A stretch of DNA of 64,000 nt, from NCBI RefSeq assembly GCF_003634555.1, contig NZ_RBKS01000001.1:992001-1056000 (forward strand). Direction: 5' to 3'. A program made the translations under genes and the position numbers. Below the pieces are notes generated by a model. It was not told the origin of the DNA and made no database searches. It worked only from the letters and a program-made list of their open reading frames with translations. Source of the stretch: Frondihabitans australicus (GTDB lineage: Bacteria > Actinomycetota > Actinomycetes > Actinomycetales > Microbacteriaceae). Below, piece after piece: positions 55,428 through 63,844 of this stretch (positions are counted from its first letter, which is position 1; each line of letters opens with the position of its first letter).

Positions 55428-56099
55428 ATGCTCGTCACCGAGGTCAACGAATCACTTCCCGGGGGCTCTTCTCTGCTGAGGAACGAGCCCGTCCAGGCTC
55501 GCAGCAACGCCCGCCTCACCGGCCTGCTCGACGCGGCCGCCGCCATCATCGACGAGATCGGCTTCGAGCGACTCACCACCGCGATGGTCGCCGAGCGCGC
55601 CGGCGCGTCGATCGGCACCGTCTACCGCTACTTCCCCGACCGCATCGCCGTGGTCGAGGCCCTGTCGATCCGCGGCTCCCAGCGGCTCGTCGACCGCATC
55701 GCGGCCACCCTGGCCGAGGCGGCCGAGACCGCCGGGTCGCAGGAGCAGCCGGGTCGCGTCACCGTGCCCGTCGCCGTGCAGCACGTGGTCGACGCCCTGG
55801 TCGAGATGTACCGCACCGAGCCCGGGTTCCGCGCCATCCGCTTCACCGACAGCGAGTCGACGACGGCAGGCGACGGCGACGAGCGCCCGACCCTGGCCGC
55901 CCAGCTGGCCGAGCTCCTCTGCGCGCGGATCGGCGTCGAGCGCAGCGCCGACGCGGACTTCGCCATCGAGGTGGCCACCGAGACCGCGGGCTCCCTCATC
56001 GCGCGGGCCTTTGCGACCGACATCGAGCGCGACGGCCGCTTCGTCGACGAGGCGCGCACCCTCGTCACCGCCTACCTCGAGGGCGCCCTGCCGGCCTGA
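55428..56099 (+). CDS. TetR-family transcriptional regulator
   Basis: 223 residues from ATG at 55428, which has an AAGGAG ribosome-binding sequence; the ATG at 55368 in the same frame is less likely. The HTH is SNARLTGLLDAAAAIIDEIGFERLTTAMVAERAGASIGTVYRYFPDRIAVVEAL. The ligand-binding half is helical and unassigned. It diverges from the HMCES-like gene and precedes the osmoprotectant importer, which it might regulate, though 205 bases and a hairpin lie between. Confidence 0.87.
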   Translation: MLVTEVNESLPGGSSLLRNEPVQARSNARLTGLLDAAAAIIDEIGFERLTTAMVAERAGASIGTVYRYFPDRIAVVEALSIRGSQRLVDRIAATLAEAAETAGSQEQPGRVTVPVAVQHVVDALVEMYRTEPGFRAIRFTDSESTTAGDGDERPTLAAQLAELLCARIGVERSADADFAIEVATETAGSLIARAFATDIERDGRFVDEARTLVTAYLEGALPA

Positions 56100-56150
56100 T
56101 CCCGGTGCGCTTCGCGGATTCGGACGCGAATGTCGGAGGTTCGCGGAACA

Positions 56151-56167
56151 ATCCCGCGTAGCGGGGA
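56151..56167 (+). terminator. Short hairpin after the TetR gene
   Basis: TCCCGC-GTA-GCGGGGA forms a small stem-loop 52 bases after the TetR stop. Weak terminator at best. Confidence 0.35.
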
Positions 56168-56220
56168 CTTCGGTTCTTACGTCTCCGTTACGGCGTGTGG
56201 CTGGCTTGGTACCGGTTCTG

Positions 56221-56236
56221 ACGAACTGTGGTTCGC
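56221..56236. promoter_or_regulatory. Imperfect LexA-like palindrome
   Basis: ACGAACTGTGGTTCGC keeps the CGAAC-N4-GTTCG core of an SOS box but lacks the outer T and A. It lies 69 bases before the importer ATPase start and may be fortuitous. Confidence 0.3.
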
Positions 56237-56304
56237 TAGACGCCCCGGCACGTGTCGTCGCGCTCAGAGCGCCCGACACCACACACACGAGGGTTGAGCC
56301 ATAC

Positions 56305-57162
56305 ATGATCGAGTTCCGCTCGGTGACGAAGGAGTACCCCGACGGCACGAGGGCCGTCGAAGACTTCAGTCTCGTGATCCCGTCGATGAAGACCACCGTC
56401 TTCGTCGGGTCGTCCGGCTGCGGCAAGACGACGATCCTGCGCATGATCAACCGGATGGTCGACCCGACGTCGGGATCGATCCAGATCGACGGCGCCGACA
56501 TCGGCGGCATCGAGCCGGTCGGCCTGCGGCGCAGCATCGGCTACGTCATGCAGAACTCCGGCCTCCTGCCGCACCGCAAGGTCGTCGACAACATCGCGAC
56601 CGTGCCGCTCCTCAAGGGCGTGAAGAAGGCCGAGGCGCGCCAGCAGGCGCTCGAGCTCATGGACACCGTCGGCCTCGACCGCGCGTTCGCCGACCGCTAC
56701 CCGAGCCAGCTCTCGGGTGGACAGCAGCAGCGCGTCGGCGTCGCCCGTGGCCTCGCCGTGAACCCCAACATCCTCCTCATGGACGAGCCGTTCGGCGCGG
56801 TCGACCCGCTCGTGCGGTCCGACCTGCAGGAAGAGCTCATCCGCCTCCAGCGCGACCTCGAGAAGACTGTCGTCTTCGTCACGCACGACATCGACGAGGC
56901 GTTCTATCTCGGTCACCAGGTCGTGATCCTGCAGAAGGGCGGCCACATCGCGCAGGTCGGCACGCCCGCCGAGATCCTGGCGAACCCGGCCGACGACTTC
57001 GTGGCGACCTTCATCGGCGCCAACAGGGGCAAGCGGGCGCTCCACATCGAGGAGACTCCCACGGGCTCGATCCTCGTCGACGACGACGGTCGCCCGGCCG
57101 GCACGCTGACCGGCCCCGTGCCGGTCTCCGGCAGCCGTGACACCTCGGGCGGCCAGCGGTGA
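56305..57162 (+). CDS. Osmoprotectant ABC importer, ATP-binding subunit (OpuC/ProV-like)
   Basis: 285 residues. Walker A FVGSSGCGKTTILRMIN, Q-loop VMQNSGLLPHRKV, signature LSGGQQQRVGVARGLAVNPNILLMDEPFGAVDPL and H-loop FVTHDIDEAF. The sequence is of the OpuA/OpuC class that imports glycine betaine, carnitine or choline. No C-terminal CBS domains are present, only a short Gly/Pro-rich tail. It heads a four-gene operon with 1-4 base overlaps. Confidence 0.92.
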   Translation: MIEFRSVTKEYPDGTRAVEDFSLVIPSMKTTVFVGSSGCGKTTILRMINRMVDPTSGSIQIDGADIGGIEPVGLRRSIGYVMQNSGLLPHRKVVDNIATVPLLKGVKKAEARQQALELMDTVGLDRAFADRYPSQLSGGQQQRVGVARGLAVNPNILLMDEPFGAVDPLVRSDLQEELIRLQRDLEKTVVFVTHDIDEAFYLGHQVVILQKGGHIAQVGTPAEILANPADDFVATFIGANRGKRALHIEETPTGSILVDDDGRPAGTLTGPVPVSGSRDTSGGQR

Positions 57163-57839
57163 ACTGGATCCTCGAGAACTCGGGCACTCTCCTCGACGAG
57201 ACGCTCGTCCACCTCGAGCTGAGCATCCCGCCGGTGATCCTGAGCTTCATCCTCTCGGTGCCCATCGGGTGGGTCGCGAACCGCTTCCGCTGGTCGAGGG
57301 CCGTGCTGCTGACCGTGGCGGGGCTCTTCTACGCGATCCCGTCTCTGCCGCTGCTCCTGGTGCTGCCGACCCTCATCGGCACGTCCCTCGCGAGCCCTGT
57401 CAACCTCGTCATCGCGCTGACGCTCTACGGCATGGCGCTGATGGTGCGGTCGACCGCCGACGCCCTCGCGGAGGTGGACGCCGACGTACGCCAATCCGCC
57501 ACGGCGGTCGGGTTCTCGGCGTGGCAGCGGTTCTGGCAGGTGGAGTTCCCGCTGGCCGGGCCGGTGCTCCTCGCCGGTCTGCGCGTCGTCGTCGTCTCGA
57601 CCGTGAGCCTCGTGACGATCGGCGGCGTGCTCGGCATCAACGGGCTGGGCCTGGCCTTCACCGACGGCCTCCAGCGGTCGATCATCGCCGAGATCGTCGC
57701 GGGCATCGTGCTGGTCGTCGTGATCGCGCTCGTCCTCGACGGCCTCCTGGTGCTGCTCGGCCGCGCCCTCATGCCGTGGCAGCGCTCGACGCGCGAACCC
57801 AGCAAGCGGGCGCTGCGCAAGGTGGTGGCGGTCTCGTGA
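57159..57839 (+). CDS. Osmoprotectant ABC importer, permease subunit 1
   Basis: 226 residues from GTG overlapping the ATPase stop (GTGA). Five or six transmembrane helices. The permease loop ALAEVDADVRQSATAVGFSAWQRFWQVEFPLAGPVLLAGLR is the EAA motif that docks to the ATPase. Homologous to OpuCB/YehW-type subunits. Confidence 0.9.
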   Translation: MNWILENSGTLLDETLVHLELSIPPVILSFILSVPIGWVANRFRWSRAVLLTVAGLFYAIPSLPLLLVLPTLIGTSLASPVNLVIALTLYGMALMVRSTADALAEVDADVRQSATAVGFSAWQRFWQVEFPLAGPVLLAGLRVVVVSTVSLVTIGGVLGINGLGLAFTDGLQRSIIAEIVAGIVLVVVIALVLDGLLVLLGRALMPWQRSTREPSKRALRKVVAVS

Positions 57840-58582
57840 ACTTCTTCTCGCAGGCGTTCGCCTTCCTGCTCGCGCCCTCCAACTGGGCGTCGACCGCGAT
57901 CAACCCGATCGGCACCCGACTCGTCGAGCACCTCTGGTACACGCTCATCGCCCTCGTGATCACCGCCGTCATCGCGATCCCGATCGGCTTCGCCATCGGT
58001 CACTCCGGCCGCGGGCGCGGTCTCGCCGTCGCCCTCTCCGGCGGCGCGAGAGCCCTGCCGACGCTCGGCGTGATCTCGCTGCTGGCCCTCCTCATCGGCC
58101 TGGGCCTTCGCGCCCCCATCGTGGCCCTCGTGATCCTCGCGATCCCGTCCGTCCTCGCCGGCGCGTACACGGGCTTCGACGCGGTCGACCGCCGGACCAT
58201 CGACGCCGCCCGGGCCGTGGGCATGACCGAGTGGCAGATCGTCACCCAGGTCGAGATCCCGCTGGGGCTGCCGCTCCTCATCGGCGGTCTGCGCGCCGGG
58301 GCTCTCCAGATCGTGGCGACCGCGACCCTGGCCGCCTACGTGGGCGAGGGCGGCCTCGGCACGTTCATCTTCCTCGGCATCGGCAACAACGACTTCGTCA
58401 CCGCCCTCGCGGGCTCGATCCTCATCATCGTGCTCGCCATCGTGCTGGAGATCCTCTTCTCGCTTCTCCAGCGACTCGTCGTCCCCGCGGGTGTCCGCGC
58501 GGGGCGCGCCAAGAACGACCGACCGGGTGCAACCCGTACCCGGGCGGCAGTGGGTTCCCCACTCCAGGAAGGAAGCAAGTGA
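57836..58582 (+). CDS. Osmoprotectant ABC importer, permease subunit 2
   Basis: 248 residues from GTG overlapping the previous stop. Five to six transmembrane helices and the EAA motif AVDRRTIDAARAVGMTEWQIVTQVEIPLGLPLLIGGLRAG. Homologous to OpuCD-type subunits. The C-terminal ~25 residues are hydrophilic. The stop shares one base with the start of the binding-protein gene (TGATG). Confidence 0.9.
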   Translation: MNFFSQAFAFLLAPSNWASTAINPIGTRLVEHLWYTLIALVITAVIAIPIGFAIGHSGRGRGLAVALSGGARALPTLGVISLLALLIGLGLRAPIVALVILAIPSVLAGAYTGFDAVDRRTIDAARAVGMTEWQIVTQVEIPLGLPLLIGGLRAGALQIVATATLAAYVGEGGLGTFIFLGIGNNDFVTALAGSILIIVLAIVLEILFSLLQRLVVPAGVRAGRAKNDRPGATRTRAAVGSPLQEGSK

Positions 58583-59517
58583 TGTTCACAGCAAAGAAGA
58601 GAGGCCGGCTCGCTGTTCTCGGCGCAGTCGTGATCGGGGCCACGGTGGCCCTGGCAGGGTGCTCCTCGAGCAACCCGCTGAGCTCGGGTTCGACCTCGGG
58701 GACCTCCTCGAAGTCCGGCACCATCGTCATCGGCTCGCAGCAGTACTACTCCGACACCATCGTCGCCGAGGCGTACGCCCAGGCCCTCGAGAACGCCGGC
58801 TTCACGGTCAAGCGCTCGTTCAACATCGGTCAGCGGAACGTCTACCTGCCCGAGCTCGCGTCCGGCAAGATCGATCTGATCCCCGACTACTCCGGCAACC
58901 TGCTGCAGTACTACGACGCCAAGACGACGGCGTCGTCCGAGTCGGACATCGAGTCCGCCCTCCCCGGTGTCCTGCCCAAGGGCCTCAAGGTGCTGAAGGC
59001 CGCTCCCGCGACCGACCAGGACACCTACACGGTCACCAAGGAGTTCTCGACCAAGAACAACATCACGTCGCTCGACCAGCTGAAGGACTACTCCGGCTCG
59101 CTGACCGTCGGCGCGAACTCCGAGTTCCAGACCCGCCCGTACGGCATCCCCGGCCTCAAGAGCGACTACGGCGTGACGGCCTCGCTCAAGGCGATCGCCG
59201 ACTCCGGCGGCCCGCTGACCGTCGCGGCCCTGAAGAACGGCCAGGTGCAGCTGGCGGACATCTACTCGGCCGACCCGGCCATCAAGGCGAACGACTTCGT
59301 GTCGCTGAAGGATCCGAAGAACATGATCCTTCCGCAGCACATCATCCCCGTCGCCGACAAGAAGGTGAACGCGAAGGCCACGGCCGTGATCGAGAAGGTC
59401 AACGCCGCGCTCACGCAGTCCGAGCTGATCAGCCTGAACTCGAAGAGCGTCAACGACAAGCAGTCGGCGGCGGTCATCGCCAAGGCGTTCCTGAAGTCTG
59501 CGGGCATCCTGAAGTAG
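58582..59517 (+). CDS. Osmoprotectant-binding lipoprotein
   Basis: 311 residues. A lipoprotein signal with lipobox ALAGC (Cys about residue 28) precedes a Ser/Gly linker and an OpuAC-type binding fold: IVIGSQQYYSDTIVAEAYAQALENAGF, SGKIDLIPDYSGNLLQYYD, LTVGANSEFQTRPYGIPGLKSDYG, and VQLADIYSADPAI. Ligand is most likely glycine betaine, proline betaine or choline. RBS GGAAGG at about 58567. Ends in a clear terminator. Confidence 0.92.
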   Translation: MFTAKKRGRLAVLGAVVIGATVALAGCSSSNPLSSGSTSGTSSKSGTIVIGSQQYYSDTIVAEAYAQALENAGFTVKRSFNIGQRNVYLPELASGKIDLIPDYSGNLLQYYDAKTTASSESDIESALPGVLPKGLKVLKAAPATDQDTYTVTKEFSTKNNITSLDQLKDYSGSLTVGANSEFQTRPYGIPGLKSDYGVTASLKAIADSGGPLTVAALKNGQVQLADIYSADPAIKANDFVSLKDPKNMILPQHIIPVADKKVNAKATAVIEKVNAALTQSELISLNSKSVNDKQSAAVIAKAFLKSAGILK

Positions 59518-59544
59518 TCAGCAGAAGTCCGCGCGACTCGCGAG

Positions 59545-59576
59545 CGGCCGACCGGGGAGAGGCTTCCGGTCGGCCG
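59545..59576 (+). terminator. Terminator of the osmoprotectant importer operon
   Basis: Perfect 11-bp inverted repeat (59545-59555 and 59566-59576) with a 10-base loop, followed by TTCG, 28 bases after the last stop. Confidence 0.85.
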
Positions 59577-59599
59577 TTCGTGCGTCGGGGCGCGTGGGC

Positions 59600-59630
59600 G
59601 TCTCGACGTCGAGATTCTCGATGTCGAGAC
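59600..59630. promoter_or_regulatory. Double palindrome upstream of cydA (candidate operator)
   Basis: Two 14-base palindromes TCTCGACGTCGAGA (59601-59614) and TCTCGATGTCGAGA (59616-59629) stand one base apart, and the whole 31-base block is itself a near-perfect palindrome. It ends 63 bases before the cydA -10 element. A tandem-palindrome operator bound by a dimeric (MarR-like or other) regulator is a reasonable reading; it might also form a cruciform. Confidence 0.6.
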
Positions 59631-59692
59631 AACCCCATGACCATCAGGGATTTGGCAGGTTGTGCGGCCGGTTTGGGCTTTCGTGCAGGTCG

Positions 59693-59698
59693 TAGCCT
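59693..59698 (+). promoter_or_regulatory. -10 element (TAGCCT) of cydA, leaderless type
   Basis: TAGCCT ends 7 bases before the GTG at 59705, without a ribosome-binding sequence. Confidence 0.5.
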
Positions 59699-59704
59699 GA
59701 ACCC

Positions 59705-61117
59705 GTGAACGACATTCTCAGCCCGCTGATCCTGTCGCGGTGGCAGTTCGGGCTCACGACGATCTACCACTTCCTGTTCGTGCCGCTGACCATCGGCATG
59801 GGCTTCACGGTGGCCGTGTTCCAGACCGCGTGGGTTCGCACCGGCCGCGCTCACTACCTCCAGCTGACGAAGTTCTTCGGCAAGATCTTCCTCATCAACT
59901 TCGCCATGGGCGTCGTCACCGGCATCGTGCAGGAGTTCCAGTTCGGCATGAACTGGTCGGAGTACTCTCGCTTCGTCGGCGACGTCTTCGGCGCTCCGCT
60001 GGCCCTCGAGGGGCTGCTGGCGTTCTTCCTCGAGGCGACGTTCCTCGGCGTGTGGATCTTCGGCTGGGATCGCGTGCCCAAGGGCCTCCACCTCACCGCG
60101 ATCTGGGGCGCGACCGTCGGCTCGATCCTGTCGGCCTACTTCATCATCTGCGCCAACTCGTTCATGCAGCATCCCGTCGGCTACGTGATCGACAAGGCGA
60201 AGGGGCGCGCCGAGCTCACCGACATCTGGGCGGTCCTCACCAACAAGGTGGCGCTGGCGGCCTTCCCGCACACGCTGTTCGCCTGCTTCATGGTCTCGGC
60301 CGCCGTCATCGTGTCGGTCGCGGCCTGGCACCTGTACCGCAACCAGAACCTCGAGACGATGCGGCCGGCCCTCCGGTTCGGCATGTGGATGATGGTGGCC
60401 GCAGGAGCCCTGACCCTCCTCTCCGGCGACCAGCTCGGCCTCGCGATGGTCGAGACCCAGCCGATGAAGATGGCGTCCGCGGAGGCGCTGTACCACACGT
60501 CGACGGGCTTCAACGCGTCGTTCTCGATCTTCAGCCTCGGCACTCCCGACGGCTCCAGCGAGATCTTCAGCCTTCGCGTGCCGTACCTGCTGTCGTTCCT
60601 GTCGACTCACACGTTCGACGGCACGGTCGAGGGCATCGACAACCTGCAGCAGCAGTACGCCGCCGCGTACGGGCCGGGCGACTACTCGCCGATCATCTGG
60701 ATCACCTACTGGTCGTTCCGCTGGATGATGGGCCTCGGCCTCCTGGCGATCCTCATCTCGGTCGTCGGCCTCTGGATCACCCGCAAGGGCCGCATGCCCA
60801 AGAGCAAGTGGGTCTGGCGCGCTGCCACGTGGAGCTTCCCGCTGCCGCTCGCGGCGATGATCGTCGGCTGGGTCTTCACCGAGATGGGTCGGCAGCCGTG
60901 GCTCGTCTTCGGGCTCCTGAAGACCAGCGCCGGCGTCTCGCCGGGCACGACGGGCGTCGAGGTCCTGATCTCGCTCGTGTGCTTCACGGCGATCTACGCG
61001 AGCCTCGCGGTCGTGGAGTTCCGCCTCATCCTCAAGGCCGCGAAGGCCGGCCCGGAGGCCCCGACGAAGGTCGACGAGGTCACCGGCAAGCTGCTCCACG
61101 AAGCGACGGTGTACTGA
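59705..61117 (+). CDS. cydA: Cytochrome bd ubiquinol/menaquinol oxidase subunit I
   Basis: 470 residues with about nine transmembrane helices. The N-terminal heme ligand is in FGLTTIYHFLFVPLTIGMGF, and VQEFQFGMNWSEYSRFVGDVFGAPLALEGLLAFFLEATFLG carries the second-heme region; the later His and Met ligands lie in the VALAAFPHTLFACFM and FRWMMGLG segments. The Q-loop is short compared with E. coli (470 versus ~522 residues), the common actinobacterial form. It reduces oxygen with high affinity. GTG start and leaderless promoter. Confidence 0.95.
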   Translation: MNDILSPLILSRWQFGLTTIYHFLFVPLTIGMGFTVAVFQTAWVRTGRAHYLQLTKFFGKIFLINFAMGVVTGIVQEFQFGMNWSEYSRFVGDVFGAPLALEGLLAFFLEATFLGVWIFGWDRVPKGLHLTAIWGATVGSILSAYFIICANSFMQHPVGYVIDKAKGRAELTDIWAVLTNKVALAAFPHTLFACFMVSAAVIVSVAAWHLYRNQNLETMRPALRFGMWMMVAAGALTLLSGDQLGLAMVETQPMKMASAEALYHTSTGFNASFSIFSLGTPDGSSEIFSLRVPYLLSFLSTHTFDGTVEGIDNLQQQYAAAYGPGDYSPIIWITYWSFRWMMGLGLLAILISVVGLWITRKGRMPKSKWVWRAATWSFPLPLAAMIVGWVFTEMGRQPWLVFGLLKTSAGVSPGTTGVEVLISLVCFTAIYASLAVVEFRLILKAAKAGPEAPTKVDEVTGKLLHEATVY

Positions 61118-62121
61118 TGACTCTTCCCGACCTCTGGTTCCTGCTCATCGCCCTGTTCTTCACGGGCTACTTCGTCCTCGACGGCTTCGACTTCGGCGTC
61201 GGCATGTCGCTGCCGTTCCTCGGCCGCGACGACACCGACCGCCGAGTGCTGATCAACACGATCGGCCCGGTCTGGGATCTCAACGAGACCTGGGTCATCG
61301 TCGCGGGAGCGTCGCTGTTTGCGGCCTTCCCGGAGTGGTACGCGACCGTCTTCTCGGGCTTCTACCTGCCGATGCTCTTCATCCTGCTCGCCCTGATCCT
61401 CCGCGGGGTCTCGTTCGAGTACCGCCATCAGCGCCCCGACCACCGATGGAAGCGGAACTTCGACACGATGATCTTCGTCGGCAGCGTTGTCCCGGCGTTC
61501 CTCTGGGGCTTCGTGTTCGCGAACATCGTCCGCGGCATGCCGCTCGATGCACACTTCGACTACATCGGCTCGTTCGGCGACCTCTGGAACGCCTTCTCGA
61601 TCCTCGGCGGTCTCGCCACGCTGATGCTGTTCTTCACGCACGGCCTCGTCTTCGTGTCGCTCAAGACCGACGGCGAGATCAGGGTCCGGGCGCGGAAGCT
61701 GGCGGTGCGGGCCGGGGTCGCCACGGTGGTGGTGGCGGGAGCGTTCCTCGTCGCGACGCTCGTCGCCCACGGGAACACCCTCTCGCTGATCCTGACCCTG
61801 GCCACCGTCGTGGCGCTCGTCGTCGCCTTCGTGGCGAACCTGCGGGGCCGCGAGGGCGTCGCCTTCGCCTTCATGGCCGTGACGATCGCGCTGACGGTGG
61901 CGACGCTCTTCGCGACGCTGTTCCCGAACACGCTCGTGGCTACCAACGACCCGGCCAACACGATGACCATCGCGAACTCGGCGAGCGCCCATTACACGCT
62001 CGAGCTGATGAGCTGGATCTCGCTCGTGTTCGTGCCGCTGATCCTGGCGTACCAGGGCTTCACGTACTGGATCTTCCGCAAGCGCGTGACCCGCGCGCAC
62101 ATCGCTGCGGCGGCGCACTGA
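61117..62121 (+). CDS. cydB: Cytochrome bd oxidase subunit II
   Basis: 334 residues with about eight transmembrane helices. Family features: LPDLWFLLIALFFTGYFVLDGFDFGVGMSLPFLG at the N-terminus (with the conserved Asp), INTIGPVWDLNETWVIVAGASLFAAFPEWYA, RGVSFEYRHQ and MSWISLVFVPLILAYQGFTYWIF near the end. The ATG shares one base with the cydA stop (TGATG). Confidence 0.95.
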   Translation: MTLPDLWFLLIALFFTGYFVLDGFDFGVGMSLPFLGRDDTDRRVLINTIGPVWDLNETWVIVAGASLFAAFPEWYATVFSGFYLPMLFILLALILRGVSFEYRHQRPDHRWKRNFDTMIFVGSVVPAFLWGFVFANIVRGMPLDAHFDYIGSFGDLWNAFSILGGLATLMLFFTHGLVFVSLKTDGEIRVRARKLAVRAGVATVVVAGAFLVATLVAHGNTLSLILTLATVVALVVAFVANLRGREGVAFAFMAVTIALTVATLFATLFPNTLVATNDPANTMTIANSASAHYTLELMSWISLVFVPLILAYQGFTYWIFRKRVTRAHIAAAAH

Positions 62122-62161
62122 TGGACGCCGCTCGGGCTCGTGCCGATGGGCGCAGGATCGC

Positions 62162-63844
62162 GTGAAACCCCTCGACCCCCGCCTCCTGCGCGACGCCTCC
62201 GCCGTCCGCACCTTCCTCGCGGCGGGGGCGGTGCTGGGCATCCTGCAGACGGCGCTCACGGTGGCGTTCGCCTTCGTGGTGTCGGGCGCCGTGGTCGCCG
62301 TGGTGGATCGGCACCCCGAGCGGCTCGCCGGTCACCTCGTGGCGCTGGCCGTCGTGATCGCCCTCCGGTCGGCTCTCGGGTGGGCGCTGGAGGCGACGGC
62401 GGCCAGGACGGCCGTTCGCGTGAAGAGCCAGCTGCGCGACCGCCTCGTCGACGCGATCGTGTCGAGGGGGCGCACGTGGCGGGCGGCGCAGAGCTCGGCA
62501 CGGCTGGCGACGCTCGTCGGCCCGGGGCTCGACGCGCTGGACGGCTACTTCGCCCGGTATCTGCCGCAGCTGATCCTCACGGCGCTGGCGACGCCGCTCC
62601 TCGTCGTCGTGATGTTCACGCAGGACGTCCTCTCGGGCGTCATCGTCGTGTGCTGTCTCCCCGTGATCCCGGTGTTCATGATCCTGATCGGGTGGACGAC
62701 GAGAGCCGCGCAGGACCGCCAGTGGGATCGCCTCGCGCGTCTGGCCACGTCGTTCCTCGATGCGGTGAACGGGCTGTCCACGCTGAAGGCCTTCGGCCGT
62801 GAGCGCCGCCAGGTCCGGCGGATCGGCGCTCTCACGGACGACTACCGAGTCCAGACCATGAAGGTGCTTCAGGTGTCGTTCCTCTCGGGCTTCGCGCTGG
62901 AGATGGCCGCGTCGCTGTCGGTCGCGATCGTCGCCGTGTTCATCGGCGTCCGTCTCGTGAGCGGTGCCCTCGGCCTCGAGACCGGGCTGTTCCTGCTGCT
63001 CGTCGCGCCCGAGGTGTTCCTTCCGCTGCGGCTCGTCGGGGCGAACTACCACGCTGCCGCCGACGGGGTGGCGGCGTTCGAGGAGGTCGCCGGGGTGCTC
63101 GAGCAGGCACCTGACGGTAGGCCTCCGGTCGCGGTCCGGCCGCCGACGCCCCCTGCCGCCGCCGCGGCGTCGGTCGTCCTTCGCGGAGTGTCCGTGGCCT
63201 ACGACGGCATCACCGTGCTCGGCCCGGTCGACGCCGAGTTCGCCGTCGGCGAGGTCACGGCGGTGACGGGGCCCAGCGGCGTCGGGAAGACGACCCTGCT
63301 CGCTGCTGTCATGGGCGTCGTCGCGGCCGCGGGCTCTGTGACCTGGCGCGGCTCGGATCTCCCGCCCGCGCGTGCCGACGTCGCCTGGGCCGGTCAGCGA
63401 CCGGGGCTGCTCTCGGGCACGGTGGAATCGAACGTGGCTCTCGGAGCCTCGGGCGACTCGGTTGCGTCCGACGAGGTCCTGCGCGCCCTTCGCACGGCGG
63501 GCGCGGAGGACGTCGACGTGGCGACGGTCGTCGGCGCGGACGGCAGCGGACTGTCGGGTGGGCAGGCGCAGCGGGTGGCGGTGGCGCGCGCGGTCTACCG
63601 TGTGCGGACGACGGGAGCGCGGCTCCTGCTCGTGGACGAGCCCAGTTCGGCGCTCGACCCGGCGGCCGAGGCTCGCCTCGTGCGGGGCCTCCGCGAGGTC
63701 GCGTCGGAGGGCGTCGCCGTGGTCGTCGTGACTCACCGGCCCGCCGTCGCAGCCTCCGCAGATCGCCTGGTCGCGGTCGAGGCACCCCGAGCGACCCGAC
63801 CGGCCGTCGTCGGCGCGCCCGGATCGACGGAGGTCAACGCGTGA
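62162..63844 (+). CDS. cydD: Thiol reductant ABC exporter subunit CydD
   Basis: 560 residues. An ABC transmembrane domain of about six helices (AGAVLGILQTALTVAFAFVVSGAVVAV, YLPQLILTALATPLLVVVMFTQDVLSGVIVVCCLPVIPVFMILIGW) precedes the nucleotide-binding domain with Walker A TGPSGVGKTTLLAAVMG, signature LSGGQAQRVAVARAVY and Walker B LLLVDEPSSALDP. CydDC exports cysteine and glutathione (or their equivalents) and is needed to assemble cytochrome bd. GTG start 40 bases after cydB; GTGA overlap with cydC. Confidence 0.93.
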   Translation: MKPLDPRLLRDASAVRTFLAAGAVLGILQTALTVAFAFVVSGAVVAVVDRHPERLAGHLVALAVVIALRSALGWALEATAARTAVRVKSQLRDRLVDAIVSRGRTWRAAQSSARLATLVGPGLDALDGYFARYLPQLILTALATPLLVVVMFTQDVLSGVIVVCCLPVIPVFMILIGWTTRAAQDRQWDRLARLATSFLDAVNGLSTLKAFGRERRQVRRIGALTDDYRVQTMKVLQVSFLSGFALEMAASLSVAIVAVFIGVRLVSGALGLETGLFLLLVAPEVFLPLRLVGANYHAAADGVAAFEEVAGVLEQAPDGRPPVAVRPPTPPAAAAASVVLRGVSVAYDGITVLGPVDAEFAVGEVTAVTGPSGVGKTTLLAAVMGVVAAAGSVTWRGSDLPPARADVAWAGQRPGLLSGTVESNVALGASGDSVASDEVLRALRTAGAEDVDVATVVGADGSGLSGGQAQRVAVARAVYRVRTTGARLLLVDEPSSALDPAAEARLVRGLREVASEGVAVVVVTHRPAVAASADRLVAVEAPRATRPAVVGAPGSTEVNA

